The notes under the pieces: model-generated
Told to the model about the DNA's origin: nothing
Database searches by the model: none
The model's input: only the letters and a program-made list of their open reading frames with translations
NCBI RefSeq assembly: GCF_015222005.1
Contig: NZ_JADFFL010000010.1
Coordinates: 105,367-169,366 of the forward strand
DNA: 64,000 nt
Origin: Mucilaginibacter myungsuensis
GTDB lineage: Bacteria > Bacteroidota > Bacteroidia > Sphingobacteriales > Sphingobacteriaceae
Direction: 5' to 3'
Shown here: positions 34,192-42,253 of the stretch, piece by piece
Numbering within the stretch: the stretch's first letter is position 1
Layout of the letters: the number at the start of each line of letters is the position of its first letter
Translations under genes and position numbers: made by a program

Positions 34192-35199
34192 ATGAATAGA
34201 AGAATATTTACAGGATGCTTTGCGCTGATCACGGCAGCTTTGCTTATAGTGAGCGTCAGCTGTGGTAACACAGGTAAAGCGGATAAAGTTCAATTACAGG
34301 CGCAACAGGTCAACATGAACCCAAGCTTCAGCAGTTTCCTGTCCCAACAGCAATTCAATGCTTTCTTCCCTAAGCGGTTGTCGTTCTATACCTATGCCTC
34401 GTTCATTAAGGCTGTGGATGAAATGGCCAACATCAAGATCAAAATCACCCAGCAATCCGATTACGTATTCCAGATCATCCGCACAGATAAGGATAAGAAT
34501 AAGCAGACCATCCTACGGCAGGACGGCGACTGGAACAAACCCTGGGTGACCGAAAAGCCCGCGGTGGTGCACACGATAGACTTTGGCAGGTTTTGTAACG
34601 AGAAAGATGCTGCCACCAATAAAAAAGAATTGGTAGCTTTTTTTGCTAACGTTGGACACGAGACCCGCAAGGGCGAGAACGCTAAATACAATGACGGCCT
34701 GATGCTGATCACAGAGGGCGATACCAGTTTGCAATATGTTTATCCTAATAATGATTATCCTGCCGTCCCCGGGAAAAAATATTACGGCCGTGGTCCGCTG
34801 CAACTGAGCTATAACGGGAATTACGGCTATGCTTCGTTATTGATCTATGGCGATAAAAATAAACTGCTGAAAGACCCTGAGCTTTTAGAGCGCGACGCGG
34901 TTGCCGCTTTTAAAGCCGCCATGTTTTTTTGGATGACCCCGCAAGGCCAAAAACCGTCGGCACATGATGTGATGACCGGACAGTGGAAGCCAACGGCTGA
35001 TGATACCGCCAAAGGCCGCAAACCGGGTTTTGGTATGACCATTAATATTATCAATGGTGCATTGGAGTGTAATAAAGGCGATGCGAAGGGCACTATGGCC
35101 GATCGCATCGGTTTTTATCAGCATTTTTTAGGCTTGATGGGTATTGCTGATCCCAATTGTGCCTGTAGTTGCGGCAGTATGCACCCTTACCCGTTCTGA
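34192..35199 (+). CDS. GH19 chitinase-like lipoprotein
   Basis: The 335-residue protein has a lipoprotein signal (lipobox SVSC, Cys24) and a GH19 domain (about 45-325). Family blocks: FFANVGHET with catalytic-type E157, LMLITEGD with E175 at the place of the second acid, GKKYYGRGPLQLSYNGNYG, AFKAAMFFWMTP and GFGMTINIINGALEC. GH19 enzymes cleave chitin with inversion and some members cut peptidoglycan-like or chitosan substrates. A Cys-rich tail (NCACSCGS) closes it. Likely anchored to an outer or inner membrane lipid. It converges on the STAND gene with 5 bp between stop codons. Confidence 0.93.
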   Translation: MNRRIFTGCFALITAALLIVSVSCGNTGKADKVQLQAQQVNMNPSFSSFLSQQQFNAFFPKRLSFYTYASFIKAVDEMANIKIKITQQSDYVFQIIRTDKDKNKQTILRQDGDWNKPWVTEKPAVVHTIDFGRFCNEKDAATNKKELVAFFANVGHETRKGENAKYNDGLMLITEGDTSLQYVYPNNDYPAVPGKKYYGRGPLQLSYNGNYGYASLLIYGDKNKLLKDPELLERDAVAAFKAAMFFWMTPQGQKPSAHDVMTGQWKPTADDTAKGRKPGFGMTINIINGALECNKGDAKGTMADRIGFYQHFLGLMGIADPNCACSCGSMHPYPF

Positions 35200-35204
35200 T
35201 CGGT

Positions 35205-37733
35205 TCAGCCTATACGCTTGTGCTCGTAAATAGAATTGTGCAGGCCATTATCGCGGATGATCTTGGCATAATCTAACCCAAATTGGCGGTAAACTACATT
35301 GCTGGCATCCAGCACCCGCTGATACCTGAAGAGGAAGGCCATTACGTACAGTTTGATATTCGGGTACTCCTGATCGGCACTAAGCATTTTGATGGTATTA
35401 TGCGAATTTTTCAGCTCGCCTGCCTCGTTAGGGAAAAAGCTAACAATGATCTTGGCGCATTTAAATATGGCTGCCATGAAAGGCGTAAAGTGCTCGCGTT
35501 GATTGGTGTATTTGGTGTTCAGTTCCTCAAACGCTGCAAGCCCCTGCTCAAACTTACCTAAAGCCATATAGTCCTCTATCAGCAGGCGGCTTAATTGTAC
35601 GCTCATAAAGTTTACCGGGCCGTTAATAGGTTGATAAAGTTTGTCCAATATCTTGCTAAAACGTAAACCCTTAGCCGGATTTTGGCTCAGCTTTAAGGTG
35701 AATAACGCTACCATGTATAAAAGATCATTTTCGGCCGTTTTATTGGTGCTGAGATTGTTCTTGGGTTCAAACAGATATTTGGTTAAAGTAGTAAGTACAG
35801 TTTTATCAATAATGCCGTGTTTATAGTAATTGAAGATAGCGTTAAGGCAATTTAGCGGGTTGATGGTCATATCATCATACTCGTAGGCAGGGATGTAGCG
35901 CAGGGCGTGGATATGCTCTTCTGCTTTTGCCATATCCAGCGTAGCAATATCCCGAATAGCTAAACTGGTATAAATCAGGATCTTTTTACGTCCCGACAGG
36001 CGGAACTTCAGCATCATCTGCAGCGTTTTAACATAACGAGCCCCCATATACTGCATCCCGAACATAAAATTGAACAATTTATCGCTCAGATCCTGGTTAA
36101 AGAACGGTGATAGTGTAGCGGTCTTGCTCAGGCGTATCCATTCCTTCTTCAGTATCTCGCCTGTAAAGTTGATCAGGTCAAGCTTATCGTTAGGTTTAAG
36201 ATCTGCATCCGCCAAAAATTGCAGGTTTTGTAATTGGTCATTCTTAGCCATATAGTAAACACCCCATTTTAACAATGGCAGCGCGGTATCCCCGAACAGA
36301 TCGTTTAAGGTAGTCACCATGGTGCCGTTAAACGACCGATCGTTAGCCGATAGCAAATATTGCGTTAACGAGAAGTTGAGAAAGTGGTTACAAACAAACT
36401 CGATATTGGCCTGGTATTTAAAACTATTGCTGGTATTCAACTCACGGATAAATCCAAGGCTCAGCAGTTCGGTGTAGGCTTGCGGATATTGTTTGATCAT
36501 ATCTACCACCTCCGTTTTAGGCACGTTGTACCGGCGTGCAGGCAGATCCATATGTTTGACGAAGGCATTGATCAGCATCATCTTTTCGGCCGAACATTGC
36601 CCCATGTAAACCTTATCCAGGATGAAACCCGAAATGATATCGTAGATGCTGGTATGGTCGATATTATTCAGCGAAAAATTGACCTGGTTTTGCTTAAAAT
36701 AAAATTGCAGGTACAGCGGGTGGCGGAACGACTCGTACATCTCTACATCTACCTGATGGTGCACATTAGGGTTAATGCGTGCGCAAATTTCGTTCAGTTC
36801 ATGATAGGTCAACATCGGCACGTTAGACATTTCGTCGGTAGTGATGCCGAAGCCTTTGTAAACATCATATTGCCCCAGTTCTATATAGTGCCGGTTGTTA
36901 ACCCAGGTAGCAGCACGCATGCTCAATACCATTTTGAACCAGCTTTGGGCCTGATAGAACGAGAAAATATCGGTAAGCTGATTAAGCACCATTTGGAACT
37001 GATCGCCTTTATACATATGTTCATCTATACCGTCGACCACCAGGTAAAAGTTGCCTTCTTTACGGCGGCTGATGTCTGACAGGGTCATCAGGTCATCTTC
37101 GTTACTATAGCCAAGCAAGGCCAGCATCCAGCTGTTCATATCCCGACCGGTCAGGAAAACGTTCATCAAAGCGTTGCTGCTGAAAAACAGCACAATATCG
37201 TTAGATCCGTCCTCTAATTTCTCTTCCACCCAGTGGCATAAGGCCAGGGTTTTTCCGTAGCCTGCCGGCGATGCCAATACAGTAGCGGTTAGCCCGGTCT
37301 CTAAAAAATCATCCAGGTGCTGGTTAATAAAACCACGTTTAATGGTAAGCGGGTAAGGAATGCCCGACTTGTTTTTGAGCGCTTGCAGGGTAAATGCGGT
37401 GATCTTGTTGGCGTTGTGTTTTAGGGCATCCCAATCGGCGCTGCAAGTAGTGGTTTTAACGGCTGACTTTTCTTGCTGTTGGCAAAAGTCGCCCCAACCA
37501 ACATAACCGCAATACTTGGCCATGGAGTTTACGGTGTACATAGAAGGGTTGAACTTGCAGTAAACAAATCCAAATACCCTTTTTAGCGTGGTTTCGCTAA
37601 CCTGCAACTTGGTTTTGTCGAAGATCAGCTTTTCCAGTTTTTTACAATCCGCGGTAACAATGTTTGTCAAGCCAGAAACGTCGAGCACGGCGCATTTCAG
37701 ACTCTCAAAGGTTTGGTGCGAGAAGGTAGTCAT
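35205..37733 (-). CDS. STAND-type NTPase with N-terminal HTH-like domain
   Basis: The 842-residue cytoplasmic protein has three parts. Residues 1-90 form a compact helical domain (KLEKLIFDKTKLQVSETTLK, RVFGF, MAKYCGYVGWGDFC) found at the N-terminus of many Bacteroidota multidomain proteins and helix-turn-helix-like in appearance. Residues about 130-400 are a P-loop NTPase with Walker A SPAGYGKT (155-162), identical to the MalT-type P-loop, and Walker B FYLVVDGIDE (229-238), then KMVLSMRAATW as sensor. Residues 400-842 are helical, TPR-like. This is the layout of signal-transducing STAND ATPases: transcription regulators, apoptosis-like or anti-phage proteins. No effector domain is recognised. 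Transcribed alone. Confidence 0.85.
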   Translation of the reverse strand: MTTFSHQTFESLKCAVLDVSGLTNIVTADCKKLEKLIFDKTKLQVSETTLKRVFGFVYCKFNPSMYTVNSMAKYCGYVGWGDFCQQQEKSAVKTTTCSADWDALKHNANKITAFTLQALKNKSGIPYPLTIKRGFINQHLDDFLETGLTATVLASPAGYGKTLALCHWVEEKLEDGSNDIVLFFSSNALMNVFLTGRDMNSWMLALLGYSNEDDLMTLSDISRRKEGNFYLVVDGIDEHMYKGDQFQMVLNQLTDIFSFYQAQSWFKMVLSMRAATWVNNRHYIELGQYDVYKGFGITTDEMSNVPMLTYHELNEICARINPNVHHQVDVEMYESFRHPLYLQFYFKQNQVNFSLNNIDHTSIYDIISGFILDKVYMGQCSAEKMMLINAFVKHMDLPARRYNVPKTEVVDMIKQYPQAYTELLSLGFIRELNTSNSFKYQANIEFVCNHFLNFSLTQYLLSANDRSFNGTMVTTLNDLFGDTALPLLKWGVYYMAKNDQLQNLQFLADADLKPNDKLDLINFTGEILKKEWIRLSKTATLSPFFNQDLSDKLFNFMFGMQYMGARYVKTLQMMLKFRLSGRKKILIYTSLAIRDIATLDMAKAEEHIHALRYIPAYEYDDMTINPLNCLNAIFNYYKHGIIDKTVLTTLTKYLFEPKNNLSTNKTAENDLLYMVALFTLKLSQNPAKGLRFSKILDKLYQPINGPVNFMSVQLSRLLIEDYMALGKFEQGLAAFEELNTKYTNQREHFTPFMAAIFKCAKIIVSFFPNEAGELKNSHNTIKMLSADQEYPNIKLYVMAFLFRYQRVLDASNVVYRQFGLDYAKIIRDNGLHNSIYEHKRIG

Positions 37734-38246
37734 AGCGTGTAGGTTTATAAGTGGTGAACTTAAAAGTTTAGCATAACAATAAAATAATTTTTTGTCGGTA
37801 AATAGTTTATGATCGGTAAAAGCTTCGCATTAGCTTATACGGGCGATGTGAACAGACTTACGCCTAAATATAGCCCCTGGTTTTAAGATTTGTTGAATGA
37901 ACAAAATGAACAGAAAATATTTTTCGTGAACAAAACCGATATGGTGAATACAGCATATTATAGCCAACTCGCTAAAATCTATAGCTTTACGGTTGAACCA
38001 AAAAAGCCGGATGAGTTTATTGCAACACCCGGCACTTCAAAATGGAGTAGTAAAGTTTAAATTATTTCGTCTCCGGATTAGCTGGGCGAGGAGGAAAGGT
38101 TTGGTCTTTATAGTATGACACATTTGGGATGTTGCATGCTTTACCTGGCGAGAGATCACCGCGGAAGTTTAAGGTTCGGCCATCTACAAAAAAGCCGCAC
38201 AAAGTTCTTTAAAACTTTGTACGGCTGATAAATAAGCTATCACCTT
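37734..38246. other. 513-bp intergenic region, no confident gene
   Basis: Upstream of the STAND gene. It contains that gene's promoter and the terminator of the DUF4097 operon at the far end. A 39-codon plus-strand frame (37941-38060, starting MVNTAYYSQLAKIYSFTVEP) is present. Its length and lack of a clear promoter make it doubtful. The sequence TGAACAAAATGAACAG is a small direct repeat near 37900. Confidence 0.5.
38193..38226 (-). terminator. Terminator of the sigma/anti-sigma/DUF4097 operon
   Basis: AGCCGCACAAAGTT, loop CTTTAA, AACTTTGTACGGCT (one mismatch in 14), followed on the minus strand by TTTTTTGTAG. It lies 21 bp past the last stop codon of the operon. Confidence 0.9.
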
Positions 38247-39056
38247 TTACTTCGCTTTTTTGACCATGATATTGCCATGCATATTTTTAAGCATCAACTC
38301 CGGCCCCCCGCCGTTGATCTTTCCATAGATCCAATCTTCTACTTTTAAATGATACATGCCGCCAAGTGCCGTTTTGGTAACCTTCGGCTGGCTTTTATCT
38401 TGTACAAAATCCAGTTCGCAATACACGTTGCCCTGGTCCGATCGTGCTTTAAGGTTGCCTTTGTAGCTTGCGGGCAATGTTACATCAATATCGCCGTTAA
38501 GAGAGGTAAAAGCCATCGCCGCATCCGACTTAACCGATCTAAAAACAGCGTCGATGTGCCCGTTGGTAGTATTAACTACCGCTGATCCGCCTACGTTGTG
38601 TAAGTATATGCCGCCATTGGTGTTATTAAGTTCCATATCGCTCACTACATCGTGTACATCTATGTTACCGCCATTTACTGTGCGCAACTTGATGTTACTG
38701 GCATTTTGCGGGATCTGGATCGTAAGCATAATATTACGGGATGGGCGATTTGAGCCGACCGTTATTGCATTGCCATTCTCAGTAGCCGTTATTTCAAGGT
38801 TATCTCCTCCCGAAATACGTTTCATATTATTTGGCAGGTTACGGTAGTTAGCTTTCTCTTTCATGGTCGACGCATTGATCAAGATCTCCTTACCACTATG
38901 CACCGCCAATTTTATAAAACCTGTTGTAAGATTTACTTCTAACTTAAAAGGCTTGCCGGGATCTGTTAACGGCACCGACAATTGCTGGCTATCCTGTGCC
39001 GATGCGGCCTTACCCAGCAAAACCACTAAAGCCACTATTAATTTTATCTTATTCAT
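38247..39056 (-). CDS. DUF4097-type beta-helix protein, periplasmic
   Basis: The 269-residue protein has a signal peptide (MNKIKLIVALVVLLGKAASA) and a right-handed beta-helix-like series of short strands (RTVNGGNIDVHDVVSDMELN, NTNGGIYLHNVGGSAVVN, TTNGHIDAVFRSVKSDAAMA, SLNGDIDVTLPASYKGNL). This corresponds to the DUF4097 family of putative adhesins. It is the last gene of a four-gene ECF sigma operon, 18 bp after a paralogue that shares about the same repeat pattern. Function unknown; a role at the envelope under ECF control is likely. Confidence 0.88.
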   Translation of the reverse strand: MNKIKLIVALVVLLGKAASAQDSQQLSVPLTDPGKPFKLEVNLTTGFIKLAVHSGKEILINASTMKEKANYRNLPNNMKRISGGDNLEITATENGNAITVGSNRPSRNIMLTIQIPQNASNIKLRTVNGGNIDVHDVVSDMELNNTNGGIYLHNVGGSAVVNTTNGHIDAVFRSVKSDAAMAFTSLNGDIDVTLPASYKGNLKARSDQGNVYCELDFVQDKSQPKVTKTALGGMYHLKVEDWIYGKINGGGPELMLKNMHGNIMVKKAK

Positions 39057-39074
39057 TTTTATCGTGTGTTTAAA

Positions 39075-39941
39075 TTATGCTTTTTTTAGATATATATTAC
39101 CATTCAGGGTCTCAAATTTTAGTACCTGGCCGCCCTTGCCCACTTTTACGCCCGAGGCTTTGTTTAGCTTGTAGGTAGTGCCCTGGTTGTTTTTGCTTTG
39201 GCTTTTCACCACTTCGGTCGGCAGTGTTTCGGTGTCTTCAAAATCGGTATAGACCCCCCCGTTCATGCTTTTGAATTGCACGTTGGCCGATAGGTTGGCC
39301 GGGAAGGTAGCCTCTAATTTTCCGTTAAGTGTGTAGTAACTTGATGACTCTGTTGGGATACTCAGGTAATTGATGGTCAGGTTACCGTTGATGGTCCGCG
39401 CCGTGGTCGTTCCTTTAGCGTTGGCGATACTTACCGCGCCGTTCACGTTGTTGACCTTCAAAATGCCGTACACGTCTTTAATATCTACATAACCGTCATT
39501 TACCGTGCCGGCATTTAGGTTGATATTGTTCGGTACCTTGACTACATAATCCAGACGGACGGTGTAATAGCGCTTTTCGCTTTCATTATTACCTGATCTG
39601 CTGTGACGAGGGCGGGTGTCATACGGCTCAGCTGTATATGCGATGATACTGTCCGGCTTTATGTCGAATCCTAACTGGAACTCCTTTTTAGCGCGGTCCA
39701 TTTCGGCGGCATCGCGGGCAGATATGGTCTGGTCTATCTCGATCAAGATCTTATCGCCATTGTAACCCTCTATTTTTACATTGCCCCAAATGTTGTGCAG
39801 GGCGAAAACTGTTGCTGATGCCTTTTGCACGGGGAACTGCTTGCTGATATGCTCCTTAGCTTCCAGGTAGCCCGGCTTTGTTTTTTGGGCAAAGGCGTGG
39901 CCCCATCCCGCTATCAGCAGGATCATAATTAATTTTTTCAT
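39075..39941 (-). CDS. DUF4097-type beta-helix protein, periplasmic (paralogue)
   Basis: The 288-residue protein has a signal peptide (MKKLIMILLIAGWGHAFA) and DUF4097-like strands (NNINLNAGTVNDGYVDIKDV, YGILKVNNVNGAVSIANAKG, TTTARTINGNLTINYLS, LNGKLEATFPANLSANVQFK). The C-terminus LKFETLNGNIYLKKA closely parallels that of the downstream gene (LMLKNMHGNIMVKKAK), suggesting tandem duplication. Third gene of the ECF operon, 12 bp after the anti-sigma gene. Confidence 0.88.
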   Translation of the reverse strand: MKKLIMILLIAGWGHAFAQKTKPGYLEAKEHISKQFPVQKASATVFALHNIWGNVKIEGYNGDKILIEIDQTISARDAAEMDRAKKEFQLGFDIKPDSIIAYTAEPYDTRPRHSRSGNNESEKRYYTVRLDYVVKVPNNINLNAGTVNDGYVDIKDVYGILKVNNVNGAVSIANAKGTTTARTINGNLTINYLSIPTESSSYYTLNGKLEATFPANLSANVQFKSMNGGVYTDFEDTETLPTEVVKSQSKNNQGTTYKLNKASGVKVGKGGQVLKFETLNGNIYLKKA

Positions 39942-39953
39942 GATGTGTGTTGG

Positions 39954-40757
39954 TTAAATTAAATGACTTATCGTTTGCTCGATCTTGTTCCTGACGCCGT
40001 TGTCCAGGTCCTTTTGCTTTAATAATTCCTTAAATGAACCTACCGACTTTTTCTCTTGCAGTTTCAGCATCACATCCGCAATGGCTGATTGCATCAGTGG
40101 CGAATCCTGCCCTTTGATAGACCTGATCAGTCCCTCGCGCACCTCGGGGTAGCGGGTCATCTCGCTCAGGGTCTCCAGGGTGGTGAGGCGCACGTTCACA
40201 TTAGGGTCGTTGTTCAGGGTCGATAATAGTGCTTCTATTACCTGATCATCGGCATGCTTCATCTCGCTGGTGTAACTTACCGCCTTCATCCGTTCGGATG
40301 CCGAAGGGTTCTCTAACATGGCCAGCACCATGGTCTGTTTCAGTTCGTGTACCTGGGCGCTCAACTCTTGCAGTTGCCCTTTATCCTGGTTATTGGTGCC
40401 TTTGTTCATCGCCCAAAAACCAAAGCCGAAGGCCACCAAGATCACCGCCAAATTGTAAGCCATTGGCCAGCGTGGCTGCATCTGCCAAAGGTTGCCCAGC
40501 CAGTTCTTAAAGCTGAATTTCTCGGCCTCCTGTGTTTTAAAGGTATCCAGCATCGCCCGGAACTTTACCTCCATATGTGCCGATGGTTCGGGCGTAGCTA
40601 TTTCGCCCATGTCGGTCCACATGGCTTGCATAAAGGCCAACTCTTCGCGGCAACCATTGCAGGTAGCCAGGTGCTTTTCCAGTTTCTCCCGCTCGGCAGG
40701 GGAGATGTCTTTGTTTATCCAACCGGTAAACAGTTCTTCATACTTTTCGCAATCCAT
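39954..40757 (-). CDS. Zinc-finger anti-sigma factor with periplasmic HEAT-like repeats
   Basis: The 267-residue protein has a zf-HC2 domain with the ligands H29-x3-C33-x2-C36 (HLATCNGCREEL), a single TM segment (about 99-117) and a periplasmic part with a coiled-coil (QDKGQLQELSAQVHELKQTM) and HEAT-like repeats (about 175-265: DPNVNVRLTTLETLSEMTRY, GQDSPLMQSAIADVMLKL, GVRNKIEQTISHL). It should hold the sigma factor encoded 12 bp upstream at the membrane until a signal arrives. The HEAT-like sensor part is unusual for a zf-HC2 anti-sigma factor and could bind a partner such as the DUF4097 proteins encoded next. Confidence 0.9.
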   Translation of the reverse strand: MDCEKYEELFTGWINKDISPAEREKLEKHLATCNGCREELAFMQAMWTDMGEIATPEPSAHMEVKFRAMLDTFKTQEAEKFSFKNWLGNLWQMQPRWPMAYNLAVILVAFGFGFWAMNKGTNNQDKGQLQELSAQVHELKQTMVLAMLENPSASERMKAVSYTSEMKHADDQVIEALLSTLNNDPNVNVRLTTLETLSEMTRYPEVREGLIRSIKGQDSPLMQSAIADVMLKLQEKKSVGSFKELLKQKDLDNGVRNKIEQTISHLI

Positions 40758-40769
40758 CTCTGTATCTGT

Positions 40770-41321
40770 TTAACGTTCAATTCTTGTGTATATCTCTTTT
40801 AGCTGGCACATGGCCCTGTGCACCCGCACCTTTACCGCGCCCTCGCTAATATTCATGATCTGGGCTATCTCGCCATGTTTCAATTCCTGAAAACGGCTTA
40901 ACGATAGTATATCCCTGTCGTCCTCTTTCAATTTAGCCATCGCTTTTTGCAGGGTCTGGGCCGCTTGCTTGCGTTCTATCTGTCCGTTCACCTCCACACC
41001 GCCGGGGATCACGTCAGCCAGTTCATCAACCGCTATGCCTGCCATGGTCAATTTCTTTTTACGGCCCTGATCCTTCAACACATTGCGGGCAATGGCATAC
41101 ATCCAATGGACAAACTCGCTTGTCCCCGCAAAACTGGCGCGGTATTTCAGCATCTTATAGAACACCTGCTGAACCATATCCTCGCTTGCCTCTTTCTGGT
41201 ACGTCATATGGAATAAAAACCCATACAGCTGCCTATGGTACCGCTGAAACAGCAAGCCCATGAGGTCCAGTTCGCCGGCCTTCACTTTCAGCATAATAGC
41301 GTTGTCGGTCAGCGTATTCAA
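40770..41321 (-). CDS. ECF-type RNA polymerase sigma factor
   Basis: The 183-residue sigma-70 family protein has region 2 (EASEDMVQQVFYKMLKYRAS, WMYAIARNVLKDQGRKKK) and region 4 (LKEDDRDILSLSRFQELKHG, EIAQIMNISEGAVKVRVHRA). It is the first gene of the operon with the zf-HC2 anti-sigma and two DUF4097 proteins. The start used is the TTG at 41321, since the residues NTLTDNAIM are part of the conserved N-terminus; the first ATG is nine codons later at 41294. Confidence 0.94.
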   Translation of the reverse strand: MNTLTDNAIMLKVKAGELDLMGLLFQRYHRQLYGFLFHMTYQKEASEDMVQQVFYKMLKYRASFAGTSEFVHWMYAIARNVLKDQGRKKKLTMAGIAVDELADVIPGGVEVNGQIERKQAAQTLQKAMAKLKEDDRDILSLSRFQELKHGEIAQIMNISEGAVKVRVHRAMCQLKEIYTRIER

Positions 41322-41433
41322 GCAGGTTCGGTATTAATTGTGTGCATTCTGATATTAAAGACACCACCAAAAAATATTGGTTACAGGAAATCTAAAGAAT
41401 TTTTTATTGCTGATGATACAAGATGGCGATTCA

Positions 41434-41537
41434 ACCACAGAGGTCACAAAAGATAGAACACACAAAGGACACAAAGGTCTTGCATGTCAGTTTATAAGGC
41501 TTTGTGTTCTTTGTGAAAAACTTGTGTCCTTTGTGGT
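41434..41537. repeat. Word-type inverted repeat, CACAAAGGACACAAAG class
   Basis: The left arm (41434-41480) contains AACACACAAAGGACACAAAG. The right arm (41496-41537) contains CTTTGTGTTCTTTGTG and CTTGTGTCCTTTGTGGT. It lies between the divergent sigma gene and the end of the LysE gene. A degenerate half-copy (GTGCACTTTGTGGTTAA) appears near 62635-62655. Confidence 0.78.
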
Positions 41538-41544
41538 AAAATAA

Positions 41545-42165
41545 CTACTTAACAAATGTCAAATACACCTGCTTCCCCACATGATAAGCCGCGAAAGCGA
41601 AGAACAAGATCGCGATCCCTGTATTCAGCGCCCGGTTACTGATCTCGAACTTACTTTGGATGTATTTGGCAAAGCGGGCATAAAGGAACAGACAAATAAA
41701 AGCCCCGGCAGCAGATCCGGCGCTGAAGATGGTTAAGGCAACAAGTCCGCTTGGGATCCATTCGTGAGATATGAGATAGGTGCCCGCCACACCCCAGAAT
41801 GGGATCTGCATGGGGTTAATGAAGCCGAGTAAAAGACCGTACTGGATACTGTCTTTAGCTGAGTATTTGGTTTTGGGCGGCTTGTTGCGGGCCAGCCAGG
41901 TGACCGTACCTAACGTGCCGAAGAGAACGATCATCACCCGATCGATGATGGTATCCAAATGGATCTGCTCTGATAGCCATTTGGCGCCTTGCATTACACC
42001 GAAGGTAAAAATGAGTTCGGCTATGGCAAAAGCAATGATGAACTGCATGGCTTGGCGCATGCCCCGGTTAATGGTGATCTGCACCACCGTAAGGTTAATG
42101 TTGCCCGGCGGGATGTAACCAATGAAGTTTACCACAACGCCGATAAAAAAGGCCAGGATGATCAT
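41545..42165 (-). CDS. LysE-family amino acid exporter
   Basis: The 206-residue inner membrane protein has six TM segments and the LysE/RhtB signature near the N-terminus (IPPGNINLTVVQITINRGMR). It probably exports an amino acid or related metabolite. The ATG at 42165 is chosen because a TATTTTTG promoter box lies 6 nt upstream; a longer open frame would start before that box. Divergent from the substrate-binding-like gene. Confidence 0.87.
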   Translation of the reverse strand: MIILAFFIGVVVNFIGYIPPGNINLTVVQITINRGMRQAMQFIIAFAIAELIFTFGVMQGAKWLSEQIHLDTIIDRVMIVLFGTLGTVTWLARNKPPKTKYSAKDSIQYGLLLGFINPMQIPFWGVAGTYLISHEWIPSGLVALTIFSAGSAAGAFICLFLYARFAKYIQSKFEISNRALNTGIAILFFAFAAYHVGKQVYLTFVK

Positions 42166-42171
42166 CGGGCG

Positions 42172-42179
42172 CAAAAATA
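42172..42179 (-). promoter_or_regulatory. -7 box 6 nt upstream of the LysE gene
   Basis: On the minus strand TATTTTTG (TAnnTTTG) is followed by CGCCCG and the ATG at 42165. Confidence 0.5.
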
Positions 42180-42253
42180 CGATATGGCACAATATCATGC
42201 TTTAGTTTCTTTAATGATTTACCGTAATTTGCACCACACTTAACACAGCGCTA

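Noticed and set aside
37941..38060. Possible 39-codon gene in the 513-bp gap
   Set aside because: No promoter-like box at a suitable distance, composition unlike a stable domain, no recognised family. Kept only as a note in the intergenic entry.
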